Of a DNA stretch of 64,000 nt, positions 44,007 through 53,084 are shown in pieces; position 1 is the stretch's first letter, and the number at the start of each line of letters is the position of its first letter. The notes under the pieces were generated by a model. It was given only the letters and a program-made list of their open reading frames with translations, made no database searches and was not told the origin of the DNA. Origin of the DNA: Rhodobacteraceae bacterium CCMM004 (GTDB lineage: Bacteria; Pseudomonadota; Alphaproteobacteria; Rhodobacterales; Rhodobacteraceae); assembly GCA_004005435.1 (NCBI GenBank), contig RZWH01000005.1, positions 266,837 through 330,836 of the forward strand. The letters run 5' to 3'. The position numbers were made by a program, and so were the translations under genes.

Positions 44007-44984
44007 ATGCTCGCTTACGTCATCCGCCGCGTGTTCCAGTCGCTGATCGTGCTGCTCGTGGTCGGGCTGGTCGCCTTTTCCATGTTCCGCTTCGTGGGCG
44101 ATCCGGTGGACAACATGCTGGGGCAGGAGCGCACCCAGGCGGATATCGAGCGCCTGCGCACCCAACTGGGCCTGGATCAGCCGTTCCCCGTCCAATACTG
44201 GAAGTTCCTGATGAACGCGGCCCAGGGCAACTTTGGCGTCAGCTACCGCCAGGGCCGGCCGGTTTCCGACATCATCGCCGAGCGGGCGCCCGCGACGTTG
44301 GAGCTGGCAGCGGTCTCGGGCCTTTTTGCCATCGGGCTCGGGATCGCGCTGGGCATCTTCACGGCGATCCGACGACGAGGGATCGCAGCGAACCTGATCA
44401 TGACGCTCAGTCTGATCGGCGTGTCGCTGCCCACCTTCCTCATCGGTATCCTGCTGATCTATGTGTTCTCGGTGGAGTTGGACCTGCTGCCGTCCTTTGG
44501 CAGGGGGGACACGGTCGACCTGGGCTGGTGGACCACCGGGTTCCTGACCCAGAGCGGGCTCGTCGCGCTGATCCTGCCGTCGATCACGCTGGGCCTCTAC
44601 CAGATGACGCTGATCATGCGGCTGGTGCGGTCCGAGATGCTGGAGGTCCTGCGCCAGGACTACATCCGCTTTGCCCGCGCCCGGGGGCTGAAGGAGCGGG
44701 CGGTGAACTTCCGCCACGCGCTCAAGAACACGCTGGTGCCGGTGATCACGGTGACCGGCCTGCAACTGGGTTCGATCATCGCGTTCGCCATCATCACCGA
44801 GACGGTGTTCCAATGGCCGGGCGTGGGCCTGTTGTTCATCAACGCGATTCAGTTCGTCGACATCCCCGTCATGGCCGCCTACCTGATGCTGATCTCGGTG
44901 ATGTTCGTGGCCATCAACCTGATCGTCGACCTGCTCTACTTCGCCATCGACCCGCGACTGCGCATCGACGGGAGGCACGCGTGA
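44007..44984 (+). CDS. Peptide ABC transporter permease (DppB type)
   Basis: Inner-membrane permease, 325 residues. N-terminal MLAYVIRRVFQSLIVLLVVGLVAFSMFR is the typical DppB/OppB opening with the first helix, followed by GDPVDNMLGQERTQADIERLRTQLGLDQP and the EAA-like loop FARARGLKERAVNFRHALKNTLVPV. The ATG at 44007 is chosen; a GTG 18 bases upstream is less typical. Its stop overlaps the next start (GTGA). Confidence 0.93.
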   Translation: MLAYVIRRVFQSLIVLLVVGLVAFSMFRFVGDPVDNMLGQERTQADIERLRTQLGLDQPFPVQYWKFLMNAAQGNFGVSYRQGRPVSDIIAERAPATLELAAVSGLFAIGLGIALGIFTAIRRRGIAANLIMTLSLIGVSLPTFLIGILLIYVFSVELDLLPSFGRGDTVDLGWWTTGFLTQSGLVALILPSITLGLYQMTLIMRLVRSEMLEVLRQDYIRFARARGLKERAVNFRHALKNTLVPVITVTGLQLGSIIAFAIITETVFQWPGVGLLFINAIQFVDIPVMAAYLMLISVMFVAINLIVDLLYFAIDPRLRIDGRHA

Positions 44985-45949
44985 CCGGCATCCCCGACAC
45001 CGAACTGCCGAGCGACCGCCCCGACGTCCTGCCGCCGTCGCGGCTGCGCCGGGCCTGGGACAGCGATTTCGCCTTCAAGTTCCGCCGCTCGCCCGTCGCC
45101 GTCGTCTCGGCGGCGGTGGTGGCGTTTCTCGTGCTCGCGGCGCTCTTCGCTCCGCTGATCGCGCCTTACGACCCCTTCAACCCGGCGTCGCTGAACCTAA
45201 TGAACGGTTTCACCGCGCCGATGGAGCCCAACGCCTTCACCGGCGACGTGTTCTGGATGGGCACCGACGACCAGGGGCGCGACGTGTTCTCGACGATCCT
45301 CTACGGGATGCGCATCTCGCTCTTCGTCGGCTTTGCCGCGGTCATGCTGGCCATGCTGATCGGCGTCACCGTCGGGCTGCTGGCGGGCTATGTCGGCGGG
45401 TGGACCGAGACGCTGATCATGCGCGTGGCCGACGTCCAGCTCACCTTCCCCGCGATCCTGGTGGCGATGCTGATCTTCGGCGTGGCCAAGGGCTTTACCC
45501 CCGTCGAATACCGCGACCAGATGGCGATTTGGGTGCTGATCCTGGCCATCGGCCTGAGCGATTGGGTGCAGTTCGCGCGCGTCGTCCGCGGCGCCACCCT
45601 GGTGGAAAAGAACAAGGAATACGTCCAGGCCGCCCGCCTCATCGGGCGCAAGGGGCCGGCGATCATGCTGCGCCACATCCTGCCCAACGTGTTGTCGCCC
45701 GTCCTGGTGATCGCAACGATCAGCCTGGCGCTGGCCATCATCGCCGAGGCGACCCTGTCGTTTCTGGGCGTGGGCGCGCCGCCGACGCAGCCGTCTCTGG
45801 GCACCCTGATCCGCATCGGCCAGGGGTTCCTGTTCTCGGGAGAGTGGTGGATCCTGCTGTTCCCTGCCGCGACGCTCCTGGCGCTGGCGCTCAGCGTGAA
45901 CCTCTTGGGCGACTGGCTGCGGGACGCGCTGAACCCGCGGTTGAAGTAG
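44981..45949 (+). CDS. Peptide ABC transporter permease (DppC type)
   Basis: Second permease, 322 residues. The GTG at 44981 is preceded by GGGAGG at a good distance and overlaps the previous stop. Landmarks are the N-terminal RRSPVAVVSAAVVAFLVLAALFAPLIAPYDP, FWMGTDDQGRDVFSTILYGMRISLFVGF, and the EAA-type loop YVQAARLIGRKGPAIMLRHILPNVLSPV, typical of DppC/OppC. It ends nine bases before the convergent LuxR gene. Confidence 0.94.
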   Translation: MTGIPDTELPSDRPDVLPPSRLRRAWDSDFAFKFRRSPVAVVSAAVVAFLVLAALFAPLIAPYDPFNPASLNLMNGFTAPMEPNAFTGDVFWMGTDDQGRDVFSTILYGMRISLFVGFAAVMLAMLIGVTVGLLAGYVGGWTETLIMRVADVQLTFPAILVAMLIFGVAKGFTPVEYRDQMAIWVLILAIGLSDWVQFARVVRGATLVEKNKEYVQAARLIGRKGPAIMLRHILPNVLSPVLVIATISLALAIIAEATLSFLGVGAPPTQPSLGTLIRIGQGFLFSGEWWILLFPAATLLALALSVNLLGDWLRDALNPRLK

Positions 45950-45957
45950 CCGCGCGG

Positions 45958-46491
45958 TCAGCGCCGGTCGCCGTCCAGCACCGGCTCGGCCAGCAGCTCC
46001 TCGATGAACAGCGACAGAAGTTGCAGGCGCCCCGACACGCCCGCCTTGCGGTAGACCGCGGCGGCCTGAGCCTTGACCGTGCCCTCGGCCGACCCGCGGG
46101 CGGCGGCGATCTCGGCCACCGACAGGCCCTTGATCGCCAGGAGCGCGACGTCGCTTTCGGCCGGGGTGAGGCCCCACGCCTCGAAATGGGTCTCGATCAG
46201 GTCGGCGAACCTGCCGGAGGCGACCGCGATCTGGTCGGCCATGCGGCGATGGCGGCGGGTTAGCCGGGCGATCTCGCGCGCGATGAAGACGACGCCCACC
46301 ATCAGCGCAGCGGCCACGAAATACTCGAACGCGTCGAGGTTCCGCAGTCCGGTCTCGGCCTGGAGCCCGAGAAAGTCGAGAACCGCATCGAGCGCAAAGA
46401 AGACGGCGCAGAACGACTGCACCGCCAGGAGCGTCCAGAGCAGGGAGAGACGTCTCCCTCCCCGCCGCGAGGTGGGCTCAGTCGTCGTCAT
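45958..46491 (-). CDS. Membrane-anchored LuxR-type regulator
   Basis: A 177-residue protein with two transmembrane segments (about 14-43 and 57-72), a coiled linker (IARLTRRHRRMADQIAVASGRFADLIETHFEAWG), and a LuxR/GerE helix-turn-helix near residues 108-160 (LTPAESDVALLAIKGLSVAEIAAARGSAEGTVKAQAAAVYRKAGV). It lacks a receiver or ligand-binding domain, so it looks like a membrane one-component regulator. The start overlaps the upstream PepSY-like gene by 14 bases, so the two are probably co-expressed and may act together. Confidence 0.83.
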   Translation of the reverse strand: MTTTEPTSRRGGRRLSLLWTLLAVQSFCAVFFALDAVLDFLGLQAETGLRNLDAFEYFVAAALMVGVVFIAREIARLTRRHRRMADQIAVASGRFADLIETHFEAWGLTPAESDVALLAIKGLSVAEIAAARGSAEGTVKAQAAAVYRKAGVSGRLQLLSLFIEELLAEPVLDGDRR

Positions 46492-46753
46492 CCTCCTCCT
46501 CGGTTTCGACGCCCAGGACGGTGCCGTCGGCGGCCAGCGTCAGCTCGACCTCGGTGCCGTCGAAGAGCGCCTCGACCTCGATTTCCCCGTCCTCGACCTC
46601 GATTTCGGTAACGGTATAGCCCTCGGTGGCCAAGGCCGCACGCATTTCGTCCAGATCGACGGGCAGGGCGGTGCCTTGGGTCACGGCGGCGATGGCGCCG
46701 ACGGGGATCAGGGCGGCCAAAAGGACGGGGGCCAGCGTGGTGCGAAAGGTCAT
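46478..46753 (-). CDS. Small exported PepSY-like protein
   Basis: A 91-residue protein. MTFRTTLAPVLLAALIPVGAIAAV is a signal peptide. The mature part (MRAALATEGYTVTEIEVEDGEIEVEALFDGTEVELTLAADGTVLG) is one PepSY-like repeat, and the tail is acidic (ETEEEDDDD). PepSY domains inhibit or bind peptidases in the periplasm. It overlaps the membrane LuxR gene and may present a periplasmic signal to it. Confidence 0.75.
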   Translation of the reverse strand: MTFRTTLAPVLLAALIPVGAIAAVTQGTALPVDLDEMRAALATEGYTVTEIEVEDGEIEVEALFDGTEVELTLAADGTVLGVETEEEDDDD

Positions 46754-47040
46754 GTCGTGTCTCCTATGGTCGGGTTGCGATGCGCCGCCGTCTGTCGGCG
46801 ACGCTTCCGATCTGAGGCGCCGAGGACCGCAGCGGTATCGGCTTTGGGTGCCGTGCCAGGCGGCCTCGGCCGAAGGTTTAGGCGGTGCCGAGCCGTGCCG
46901 GCCCGCCCGCCACCCCCTGGCCGGGCGATCGGGCTGCCGTTTTTCGGGTGCCGGGGCGGACTGCCGGGGCCGCGGCGCTTGCGGCGCGTGCGCGCATGCC
47001 GCAAAAACGTTGGAACGCCAGCCCGCCCCGAGGTGCCGCC

Positions 47041-48027
47041 TTGAGCCAGCCCCCCGTCCTCGCCGTCCGCAACCTCGTGGTCGAGATCCCCACCCGCGGC
47101 GGCATCGTGCGGCCCGTCGACGGGGTCAGCTACACCATTGCCGCGGGCGAAATCCTGGGCGTCGTGGGCGAGAGCGGGGCGGGCAAGTCGATGACCGGCA
47201 ACGCGGTGATCGGCCTCCTCGACCGTCCGGCGCGGATCGCGGGGGGCGAGATCCACCTCAACGGTGCGCGGATCGACGGCCTGACCCTGGCCCAGCTCCG
47301 GCGGCTCAGGGGCAAGGAGATCGGCATGGTGTTCCAGGATCCGCTGACCTCGCTGAACCCGCTCCTGCCCATCGGCGACCAGTTGACCGAGACGATCCTG
47401 GCGCATCTGCCCGTGGGCCAGGCCGAGGCGCGGCGGCGCGCGGTGGCGGCGCTGGACGAGGTCGGCATCCCCGCGGCCGCCGAGCGCATCGGCAGCTATC
47501 CGCACGAGTTCTCGGGCGGGATGCGGCAGCGGGTGGTGATCGCGCTCGCCCTCTGCGCCGAGCCGTCCCTGGTCATCGCCGACGAGCCGACGACCGCGCT
47601 CGACGTCAGCGTCCAGGCGCAGATCATCGCGCTGTTGAAACGGCTGTGCCGCGACCGGGGCACGGCGGTGATGCTGGTCACCCACGACATGGGCGTGATC
47701 GCCGAGACCGCCGACCGTGTGGCGGTGATGTATGCCGGGCGGCTGGCCGAGCTTGGGCCGGTGCGCGAGGTGCTGACCGCGCCGCGGCATCCGTACACCG
47801 CCGGTCTCATGGGCTCGACACCCCTGGCGTCCAAGGGGCAGCGGCGGCTGCACCAGATTCCCGGCGCCATGCCGCGGCTTCACGCGATCCCGCCGGGCTG
47901 CGCCTTTCACCCCCGCTGCGACCGCGCCGCCGAGCGCTGCCGCGCGGATCCCGGGCCAACGCTGAAATCCTGCGACGGCCGCGCGGCGTGCTGGTTCCCC
48001 ATCGCCCAGGACGAGGCTGTGGCATGA
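47041..48027 (+). CDS. Peptide ABC transporter ATP-binding protein (DppD type)
   Basis: ATPase, 328 residues with the TTG start at 47041, which has CCGAGG 7 bases before it. An ATG at 46996 would add 15 residues but has no ribosome site. Walker A is GESGAGKSM, the signature EFSGGMRQR, Walker B LVIADEPTTALD. The C-terminal oligopeptide extension (GCAFHPRCDRAAERC) is present. It overlaps dppF by four bases. Start codon is uncertain. Confidence 0.9.
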   Translation: MSQPPVLAVRNLVVEIPTRGGIVRPVDGVSYTIAAGEILGVVGESGAGKSMTGNAVIGLLDRPARIAGGEIHLNGARIDGLTLAQLRRLRGKEIGMVFQDPLTSLNPLLPIGDQLTETILAHLPVGQAEARRRAVAALDEVGIPAAAERIGSYPHEFSGGMRQRVVIALALCAEPSLVIADEPTTALDVSVQAQIIALLKRLCRDRGTAVMLVTHDMGVIAETADRVAVMYAGRLAELGPVREVLTAPRHPYTAGLMGSTPLASKGQRRLHQIPGAMPRLHAIPPGCAFHPRCDRAAERCRADPGPTLKSCDGRAACWFPIAQDEAVA

Positions 48028-49001
48028 CCGCTCTGGTCCGCGTCCGTGACCTCAGCCGCACCTTCGACGTGTCCAAACCTTGGCTGAACCGCCTCTTGGA
48101 GAGGCTGCCCAAGCGGCTGTTGACCGCGGTGTCCGACGTGAGCTTCGACATCGAAGAGCGCAGCGTCTACGCCCTGGTGGGGGAAAGCGGGTCGGGCAAG
48201 TCGACCATCGGCCGCATGATCGTTGGGCTGATGACGCCCTCGGACGGGACGGTCGAGATCGAGGGCGTCGACCTGATGCGCGAGACCGATACGGCCCGCC
48301 TGCGCGAGGTCCGCTCGGACATCCAGATGATCTTCCAAGACCCCTACGCGTCGCTCAATCCGCGGTGGAAGGTGCGCGACATCATCGCCGAGCCGGTGGC
48401 GGCCAAGGGCGGCGCGACCCGGGGCCTGGCCGAACGCCTGCTGGAACAGGTGGGCCTGTCGGCGGCGGACGCCGACAAGTTCCCCCATGAGTTCTCCGGC
48501 GGTCAGCGACAGCGGATCTGCGTGGCCCGGGCGCTCGCCTCCGAGCCGCGATTGATCGTCTGCGACGAGCCGACCAGCGCCCTGGACGTCAGCGTGCAGG
48601 CGCAGGTGCTGAACCTCATGAGCGACCTCAAGGACGAGTTTGGCCTGACCTATCTCTTCATCAGCCACGACCTCACGGTGGTGCAGCACATGGCCGACAC
48701 CATCGGCGTTCTGTATCTGGGCCGCCTGGTCGAGGAGGCCGATCCCGACACGCTGTTCGACACGCCGCGCCATCCGTATACGCAGATGCTGTTGGAGGCG
48801 GCGCCGCGGATGGACGGCTTCGGTCGCGAGGTGGTGCCGCCCCAGGGCGAAATCCCCGATCCCATCGACCCGCCCACCGGCTGCGCCTATCACCCGCGGT
48901 GTCCCATCGCGATCCGCCGCTGCACCGAAGAGCGGCCGGAGTTGCGCCGCATCGGTGCTGCGCGCGTCGCCTGCCACCGCGCCGAGGAGAGCGCCCGATG
49001 A
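48024..49001 (+). CDS. Peptide ABC transporter ATP-binding protein (DppF type)
   Basis: Second ATPase, 325 residues. Walker [11 protein letters not shown]-loop [14 protein letters not shown] (the strict DppF/OppF sequence), signature EFSGGQRQR, Walker [13 protein letters not shown], and oligopeptide C-terminal motif [15 protein letters not shown]. It overlaps its partner (ATGA) and its last four bases overlap aroQ. With the two permeases and the binding protein it completes a peptide transporter. Confidence 0.94.
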   Translation: MTALVRVRDLSRTFDVSKPWLNRLLERLPKRLLTAVSDVSFDIEERSVYALVGESGSGKSTIGRMIVGLMTPSDGTVEIEGVDLMRETDTARLREVRSDIQMIFQDPYASLNPRWKVRDIIAEPVAAKGGATRGLAERLLEQVGLSAADADKFPHEFSGGQRQRICVARALASEPRLIVCDEPTSALDVSVQAQVLNLMSDLKDEFGLTYLFISHDLTVVQHMADTIGVLYLGRLVEEADPDTLFDTPRHPYTQMLLEAAPRMDGFGREVVPPQGEIPDPIDPPTGCAYHPRCPIAIRRCTEERPELRRIGAARVACHRAEESAR

Positions 49002-49432
49002 TCCCTATCCTGCTGCTCAACGGGCCGAACCTGAACCTGCTCGGTCAGCGGCAGCCCGAGATCTATGGCGCCGACACCCTGGCCGATGTCGAGGACCGCG
49101 CGCGCGCGCTGGGCGCAGAGTTGGGCCTGGAGGTCGAGTGCCGCCAGTCGAACCACGAGGGTCAGCTCGTCGACTGGATCCAGGAGGCGCGAGGCACCGC
49201 GCACGCCATCGTGCTGAACCCCGGCGCCTACAGCCACACCTCCATCGCCATCCTCGACGCGCTCAACGCCTTCGACGGGACGGTGATCGAGGTCCACGTG
49301 TCGAACATCCACCGGCGCGAGGCCTTCCGGCACCGCTCCTACGTCTCGCTCAGGGCCGACGGGGTGATCGCGGGCTGCGGGGTCCAAGGCTACGCCCTGG
49401 CCCTGCGCCGGGTGGCCGAGGTGTTGGCATGA
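48998..49432 (+). CDS. aroQ: Type II 3-dehydroquinate dehydratase
   Basis: Shikimate-pathway enzyme that dehydrates 3-dehydroquinate. The 144 residues have the flexible active loop [17 protein letters not shown] (8-24, with Arg18 and Tyr23), [13 protein letters not shown] with its His, and [15 protein letters not shown]. The ATG at 48998 overlaps the dppF stop; its stop overlaps the next gene by four bases. Confidence 0.96.
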   Translation: MIPILLLNGPNLNLLGQRQPEIYGADTLADVEDRARALGAELGLEVECRQSNHEGQLVDWIQEARGTAHAIVLNPGAYSHTSIAILDALNAFDGTVIEVHVSNIHRREAFRHRSYVSLRADGVIAGCGVQGYALALRRVAEVLA

Positions 49433-50196
49433 AGATCGGCGGCGATACGGTGGCCAGCGTCACGGGCGGTGCCTCGGGGCTGGGCGCGGCCACGGTGCGG
49501 ATGCTGACCGGGCTGGGCGCGCAGGTCCTGATCCTCGACCGCGATGCCGACCGCGGGGCTGCTCTTGCCGACGAGACGGGCGCCCGATTCCGCCCGCTCG
49601 ACGTCAGCGACGCGGCCGACATCGCCGCCGCCTTTGCCGACATCGCCGAGACCGAGGGGCGGCTCGACCTGCACGTCAACTGCGCCGGGATCGCCCCCGC
49701 CGCCAAGACGATCTCGCGCGGGGAGGTGCACGACGCCTATGCCTTTGCCCGGGTGGTGGCGATCAACCTCAACGGCAGCTTCTTCTGCGCCAGCCATGCC
49801 GCGCTGATGATGGCGGCCAATCCTCCGGCCGCCCCGGACGGGGAGCGGGGCGTCATCGTCCACACCGCCTCGATCGCGGCGTGGGACGGGCAGGTGGGGC
49901 AGGCGGCCTATGCCGCGTCCAAGGGCGGGGTGGCGGGCCTGGTCCTGCCCATGGCGCGCGACCTGGCCGACAAGGGCATCCGCGTCTGCGCCATCGCGCC
50001 GGGCCTGTTCCTCACGCCGATGCTGGAGGGGTTGCCCGACGAGGTGCGCGAGAGCCTGGGCGCGCAGGTGCCCTTTCCCGCCCGCCTGGGCGATCCCGGC
50101 GACTATGCCGCCCTGGTGCGCCACATCGCCGAGAACCCGATGCTGAACGGCGAGACGATCCGCCTGGACGGCGCGATCCGCATGGCGCCGCGCTGA
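49429..50196 (+). CDS. SDR oxidoreductase, 3-hydroxyacyl-CoA dehydrogenase type II-like
   Basis: A 255-residue SDR. Cofactor motif [16 protein letters not shown] motif, and catalytic [21 protein letters not shown]. The D at LILDRD favours [20 protein letters not shown] and [18 protein letters not shown] are typical of HSD10/3-hydroxyacyl-CoA dehydrogenases. It is coupled to aroQ by an ATGA overlap and is convergent with the TRAP permease genes. Confidence 0.87.
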   Translation: MKIGGDTVASVTGGASGLGAATVRMLTGLGAQVLILDRDADRGAALADETGARFRPLDVSDAADIAAAFADIAETEGRLDLHVNCAGIAPAAKTISRGEVHDAYAFARVVAINLNGSFFCASHAALMMAANPPAAPDGERGVIVHTASIAAWDGQVGQAAYAASKGGVAGLVLPMARDLADKGIRVCAIAPGLFLTPMLEGLPDEVRESLGAQVPFPARLGDPGDYAALVRHIAENPMLNGETIRLDGAIRMAPR

Positions 50197-50206
50197 GCCC
50201 CGGCGG

Positions 50207-51532
50207 TCAGTAGATCGCCCAGACCAGGCCCAGCGTGATCGCCGGAAACATGGTCAGGATCGCCACGCGGATCAGGTCGGTCAGGACGAAGGGCGCGGCC
50301 CCGCGAAAGGTCTGGCCTATGGGCACGTCTCGCCCCGCCAACTGGTTGATCACGAACAGGTTCATGCCCACGGGCGGGGTGATCAGCCCGACCTCGACCA
50401 CGATCAGGACCAGGATGCCGAACCATAGCCCGAACTCTTCGGCCGTCATGCCGAAGTCCAAGACCGAAACGATGGGAAAGAAGATCGGCACCGTCAGCAG
50501 GATCATCGACAGCGAGTCCATGACGCAGCCGAAGATGAGATAGAAGATCAGGACGACGGCGAGCACCGTCCAGGGCGAGAACCCTTGCTCCGCCACCCAG
50601 GCCGCGCCGGTCTGCGGCACCTGGGTCAGGGCCAAAAACCCGTTGAACACCGCCGCCCCCAGCACGATGAAGAAGATCATCGCCGAGTTCGACGCGGTGG
50701 CGAGGATCGCTCCGCTCAGCGCCCGCCAGGTCAGGCTGCGGCTGACGAGCGCCACTAGGCCCGTGCCTGCCGCGCCCACCGCCGCCGCCTCGGTGGGGGT
50801 GAAGACGCCCGCGTAGATGCCGCCGACGACCGCGACGAAGATCACCAGCACCGGCCAGATCGCCGCGAGGGCGCGCAGACGGGCGCCATAGCTCTGCCGC
50901 TCCAGCACCCGGTCGGCGCCCGGCACGACCCGCACCCACACCGCGATGCAGGCCATGTAGCCCAGCGCGGCCAGGATGCCGGGGATCAGCGCGGCGGCGA
51001 ACAGCTTGGCGATGTTCTGTTCGGTGAGGACGGCGTAGATCACGAGGATCACCGACGGTGGGATCAGGATGCCCAGCGTTCCGCCGGCGGCCAGCGTGCC
51101 GGTGGCCAGCGACCCGGAATAGCCGTAGCGCCTGAGTTCTGGCAGGGCGACCTGGCCCATGGTCGCGGCGGTGGCCAGCGACGAGCCGCAGATCGCCCCG
51201 AACCCCGCACAGGCCCCCACCGCCGACATCGCCACGCCGCCGCGCCGGTGGCCCAGCCACGCCTCGGCCGCACGGAACAGGCCCGCCGACATCCCCGAGA
51301 GCGTCGCGAACTGCCCCATCAGCAGAAACAGCGGCACGATGGACAGCGAATAGCTGGAAAAGGTGCCGTAGACCTGGTGCTTGAGCTGGCCCAGGGTCAT
51401 CAGCGTCGTGCCGGTGACGATGTAGCTGCCGCCGATCCCGACGGCCAGCATCGCCAGGCCGATGGGAACCCTGAGAAAGATCAGGATCAGCAGGACGGGA
51501 AAGGACCACAGGCCGATGTCGAGGTTGCTCAC
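50207..51532 (-). CDS. dctM: TRAP transporter large permease (DctM)
   Basis: Large membrane subunit of a TRAP-type secondary transporter, 441 residues with the GTG start at 51532 that overlaps the dctQ stop. It has about twelve hydrophobic segments. Landmarks are LFLRVPIGLAMLAVGIGGSY, the GGTLGILIPPSVILVIYAVLTEQNI motif, and VGLITPPVGMNLFVIN. The substrate is not defined because no periplasmic binding protein is present. Confidence 0.93.
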   Translation of the reverse strand: MSNLDIGLWSFPVLLILIFLRVPIGLAMLAVGIGGSYIVTGTTLMTLGQLKHQVYGTFSSYSLSIVPLFLLMGQFATLSGMSAGLFRAAEAWLGHRRGGVAMSAVGACAGFGAICGSSLATAATMGQVALPELRRYGYSGSLATGTLAAGGTLGILIPPSVILVIYAVLTEQNIAKLFAAALIPGILAALGYMACIAVWVRVVPGADRVLERQSYGARLRALAAIWPVLVIFVAVVGGIYAGVFTPTEAAAVGAAGTGLVALVSRSLTWRALSGAILATASNSAMIFFIVLGAAVFNGFLALTQVPQTGAAWVAEQGFSPWTVLAVVLIFYLIFGCVMDSLSMILLTVPIFFPIVSVLDFGMTAEEFGLWFGILVLIVVEVGLITPPVGMNLFVINQLAGRDVPIGQTFRGAAPFVLTDLIRVAILTMFPAITLGLVWAIY

Positions 51533-52041
51533 GGCGCCGCCTCTCCCCGCGCCAGCGCCCGCGCCGAGCGCAGGACGCAAAAGGCGGCGACCAGGGCAAA
51601 GGCCACTGCGCCGGCCAGCGCCGCGGCATAGGCCCACCAGACCGGCCAGCGCAGGATGAACGTGGTCTCGCCGTAGGACATCTTGTCGTCCAGCCCCAGC
51701 GCCAGCCGCCACGCGATCAGCGCCGCGGCCAGCGCCATCGCCACGTCCGCGACGAGGTCCAGGACCGCGTTGCCCCGGCGGCCGAAGGCCGGGCGGAACA
51801 GATCGACGCGCGCGTGGCCGCGGGCGTATTGGCACCAGGGCAGGCACGCGAAGACGGCGAAGGCCATGCCCATCTCGATCAGCTCGAAATCGCCGGGGAT
51901 GGGCCCGAGACCCAGCGGGATCGCCGCCCGCCCGGCGATCGAGAGGCAGGTCATCGCCACGAGCGCGATCAGCACGGCACCGCCGATCAGCGCCATCGCC
52001 CGCGCCAGCGCGCCCGCACCGCGGTCCAACCGATCATACAT
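51529..52041 (-). CDS. dctQ: TRAP transporter small permease (DctQ)
   Basis: Small membrane subunit, 170 residues, with four hydrophobic segments (about 15-38, 56-74, 91-113, 131-155). GDFELIEMGMAFAVFACLPWCQYARGHARVDLF is the family signature. No DctP-type solute receptor gene is found nearby: upstream, 60 bases away, is galM. The pair may use a receptor encoded elsewhere or be part of the galactoside transcript. Confidence 0.9.
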   Translation of the reverse strand: MYDRLDRGAGALARAMALIGGAVLIALVAMTCLSIAGRAAIPLGLGPIPGDFELIEMGMAFAVFACLPWCQYARGHARVDLFRPAFGRRGNAVLDLVADVAMALAAALIAWRLALGLDDKMSYGETTFILRWPVWWAYAAALAGAVAFALVAAFCVLRSARALARGEAAP

Positions 52042-52100
52042 GGCGCCCCCCTCTCGGTCCGGCGGAGATTACGCACCCGTCCCCGCCTGGCAACCCCGCG

Positions 52101-53084
52101 TCAGAGCGGTGCCACCGCAAACCGCGTCTCCTGGCGAAAGGTCTCGCCGGGCCCGAGCAGGATCGACGGGAACGCCGGATGCGCCGGGGCGTCGGGCCAC
52201 ATCTGCGGCTCGAAGGCCAGCCCGGCATAGGGCCGATAGCCGTGGCCGTGATGGGTCGGCACGTCGCCCAGGTCGATGGTCCCCATGTCGAAGACTTGCA
52301 CCCCCGGCGCCGTCGTCTCGACGGTCAGGGCCATGCCGCCGCCCTCCAGCCGAACGGCGGGGCGGCGCGGCCCCCTCGCGGCCGCGAGGCAGAAGTTGTG
52401 GTCGAGCTTGGGCGTGTCGCGCGGCGTAACCGTCCGCGGCGCGCGAAAGTCGCGCAGCCCCCCGGCCGTGGGCAGGATGCCCCCGGTGGGGAGGTCGTCG
52501 GCGTCGGTGGGCAGCCAACGCTCGGCCAGCACCTGCAACCGGTGGCCGCCCCAGTCCGGCGCGCCCGTCAGGTTCCAATAGCCGTGGAAGGCGGGGTTCA
52601 TCAGGGTCGGCGCGTCGGTCTCGGCCTCCAACGTCAGGGTCAGCCCCCCGGCGTCCAGCGTCCAGGTCGCGGTCAGCCGCCGGTTGCCGGGAAACCCGCC
52701 CTCGCCATCGGGCATTTCGACTGCCAGCACGATCTCGCGGCGGCGTTTGCGCACGACTTGCCACACTTTCCTGTGGATGCCAGCGCTGCCCGAATGCTGG
52801 GTATAACTCTTGCCCTCCTTCGGCTCGAAGCTATGGCGGGTGCCGTCGATTTCGGCCGCGGCGCCGCTCAGGCGGTTGACCACGGGGCCCATGATCGCGC
52901 CGAAATGGCCCATCCGCCCGGCATAGGGGCCGACGTCGGGGCTGCCCAGAGCCAGGGGCCGGTCGCCAACCCGCAGGTCGTTCAGGATCGCGCCAAGGGT
53001 CAGGACCGACGCGCTCAGATCGCCCGCGCTCATGCGGTGGATGTCCACGCGGCGGCCGTCGGGCAGCGCTCCGAACTTGCTCAT
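52101..53084 (-). CDS. galM: Aldose 1-epimerase (mutarotase)
   Basis: Interconverts alpha and beta anomers of galactose and related sugars. The 327 residues have a beta-sandwich with active-site His in SYTQHSGSAGIH and in LDHNFCL, and a C-terminal catalytic Glu in AGLAFEPQMWPDA. The ATG at 53084 overlaps the stop of the upstream GH42 gene. Its place next to two galactosidases supports a galactose role. Confidence 0.92.
   Translation of the reverse strand: MSKFGALPDGRRVDIHRMSAGDLSASVLTLGAILNDLRVGDRPLALGSPDVGPYAGRMGHFGAIMGPVVNRLSGAAAEIDGTRHSFEPKEGKSYTQHSGSAGIHRKVWQVVRKRRREIVLAVEMPDGEGGFPGNRRLTATWTLDAGGLTLTLEAETDAPTLMNPAFHGYWNLTGAPDWGGHRLQVLAERWLPTDADDLPTGGILPTAGGLRDFRAPRTVTPRDTPKLDHNFCLAAARGPRRPAVRLEGGGMALTVETTAPGVQVFDMGTIDLGDVPTHHGHGYRPYAGLAFEPQMWPDAPAHPAFPSILLGPGETFRQETRFAVAPL

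Noticed and set aside
46441..46463. Inverted repeat AGGGAG...CTCCCT as a regulatory hairpin
   Set aside because: It lies inside the membrane-LuxR coding region, has a short stem and no supporting context.
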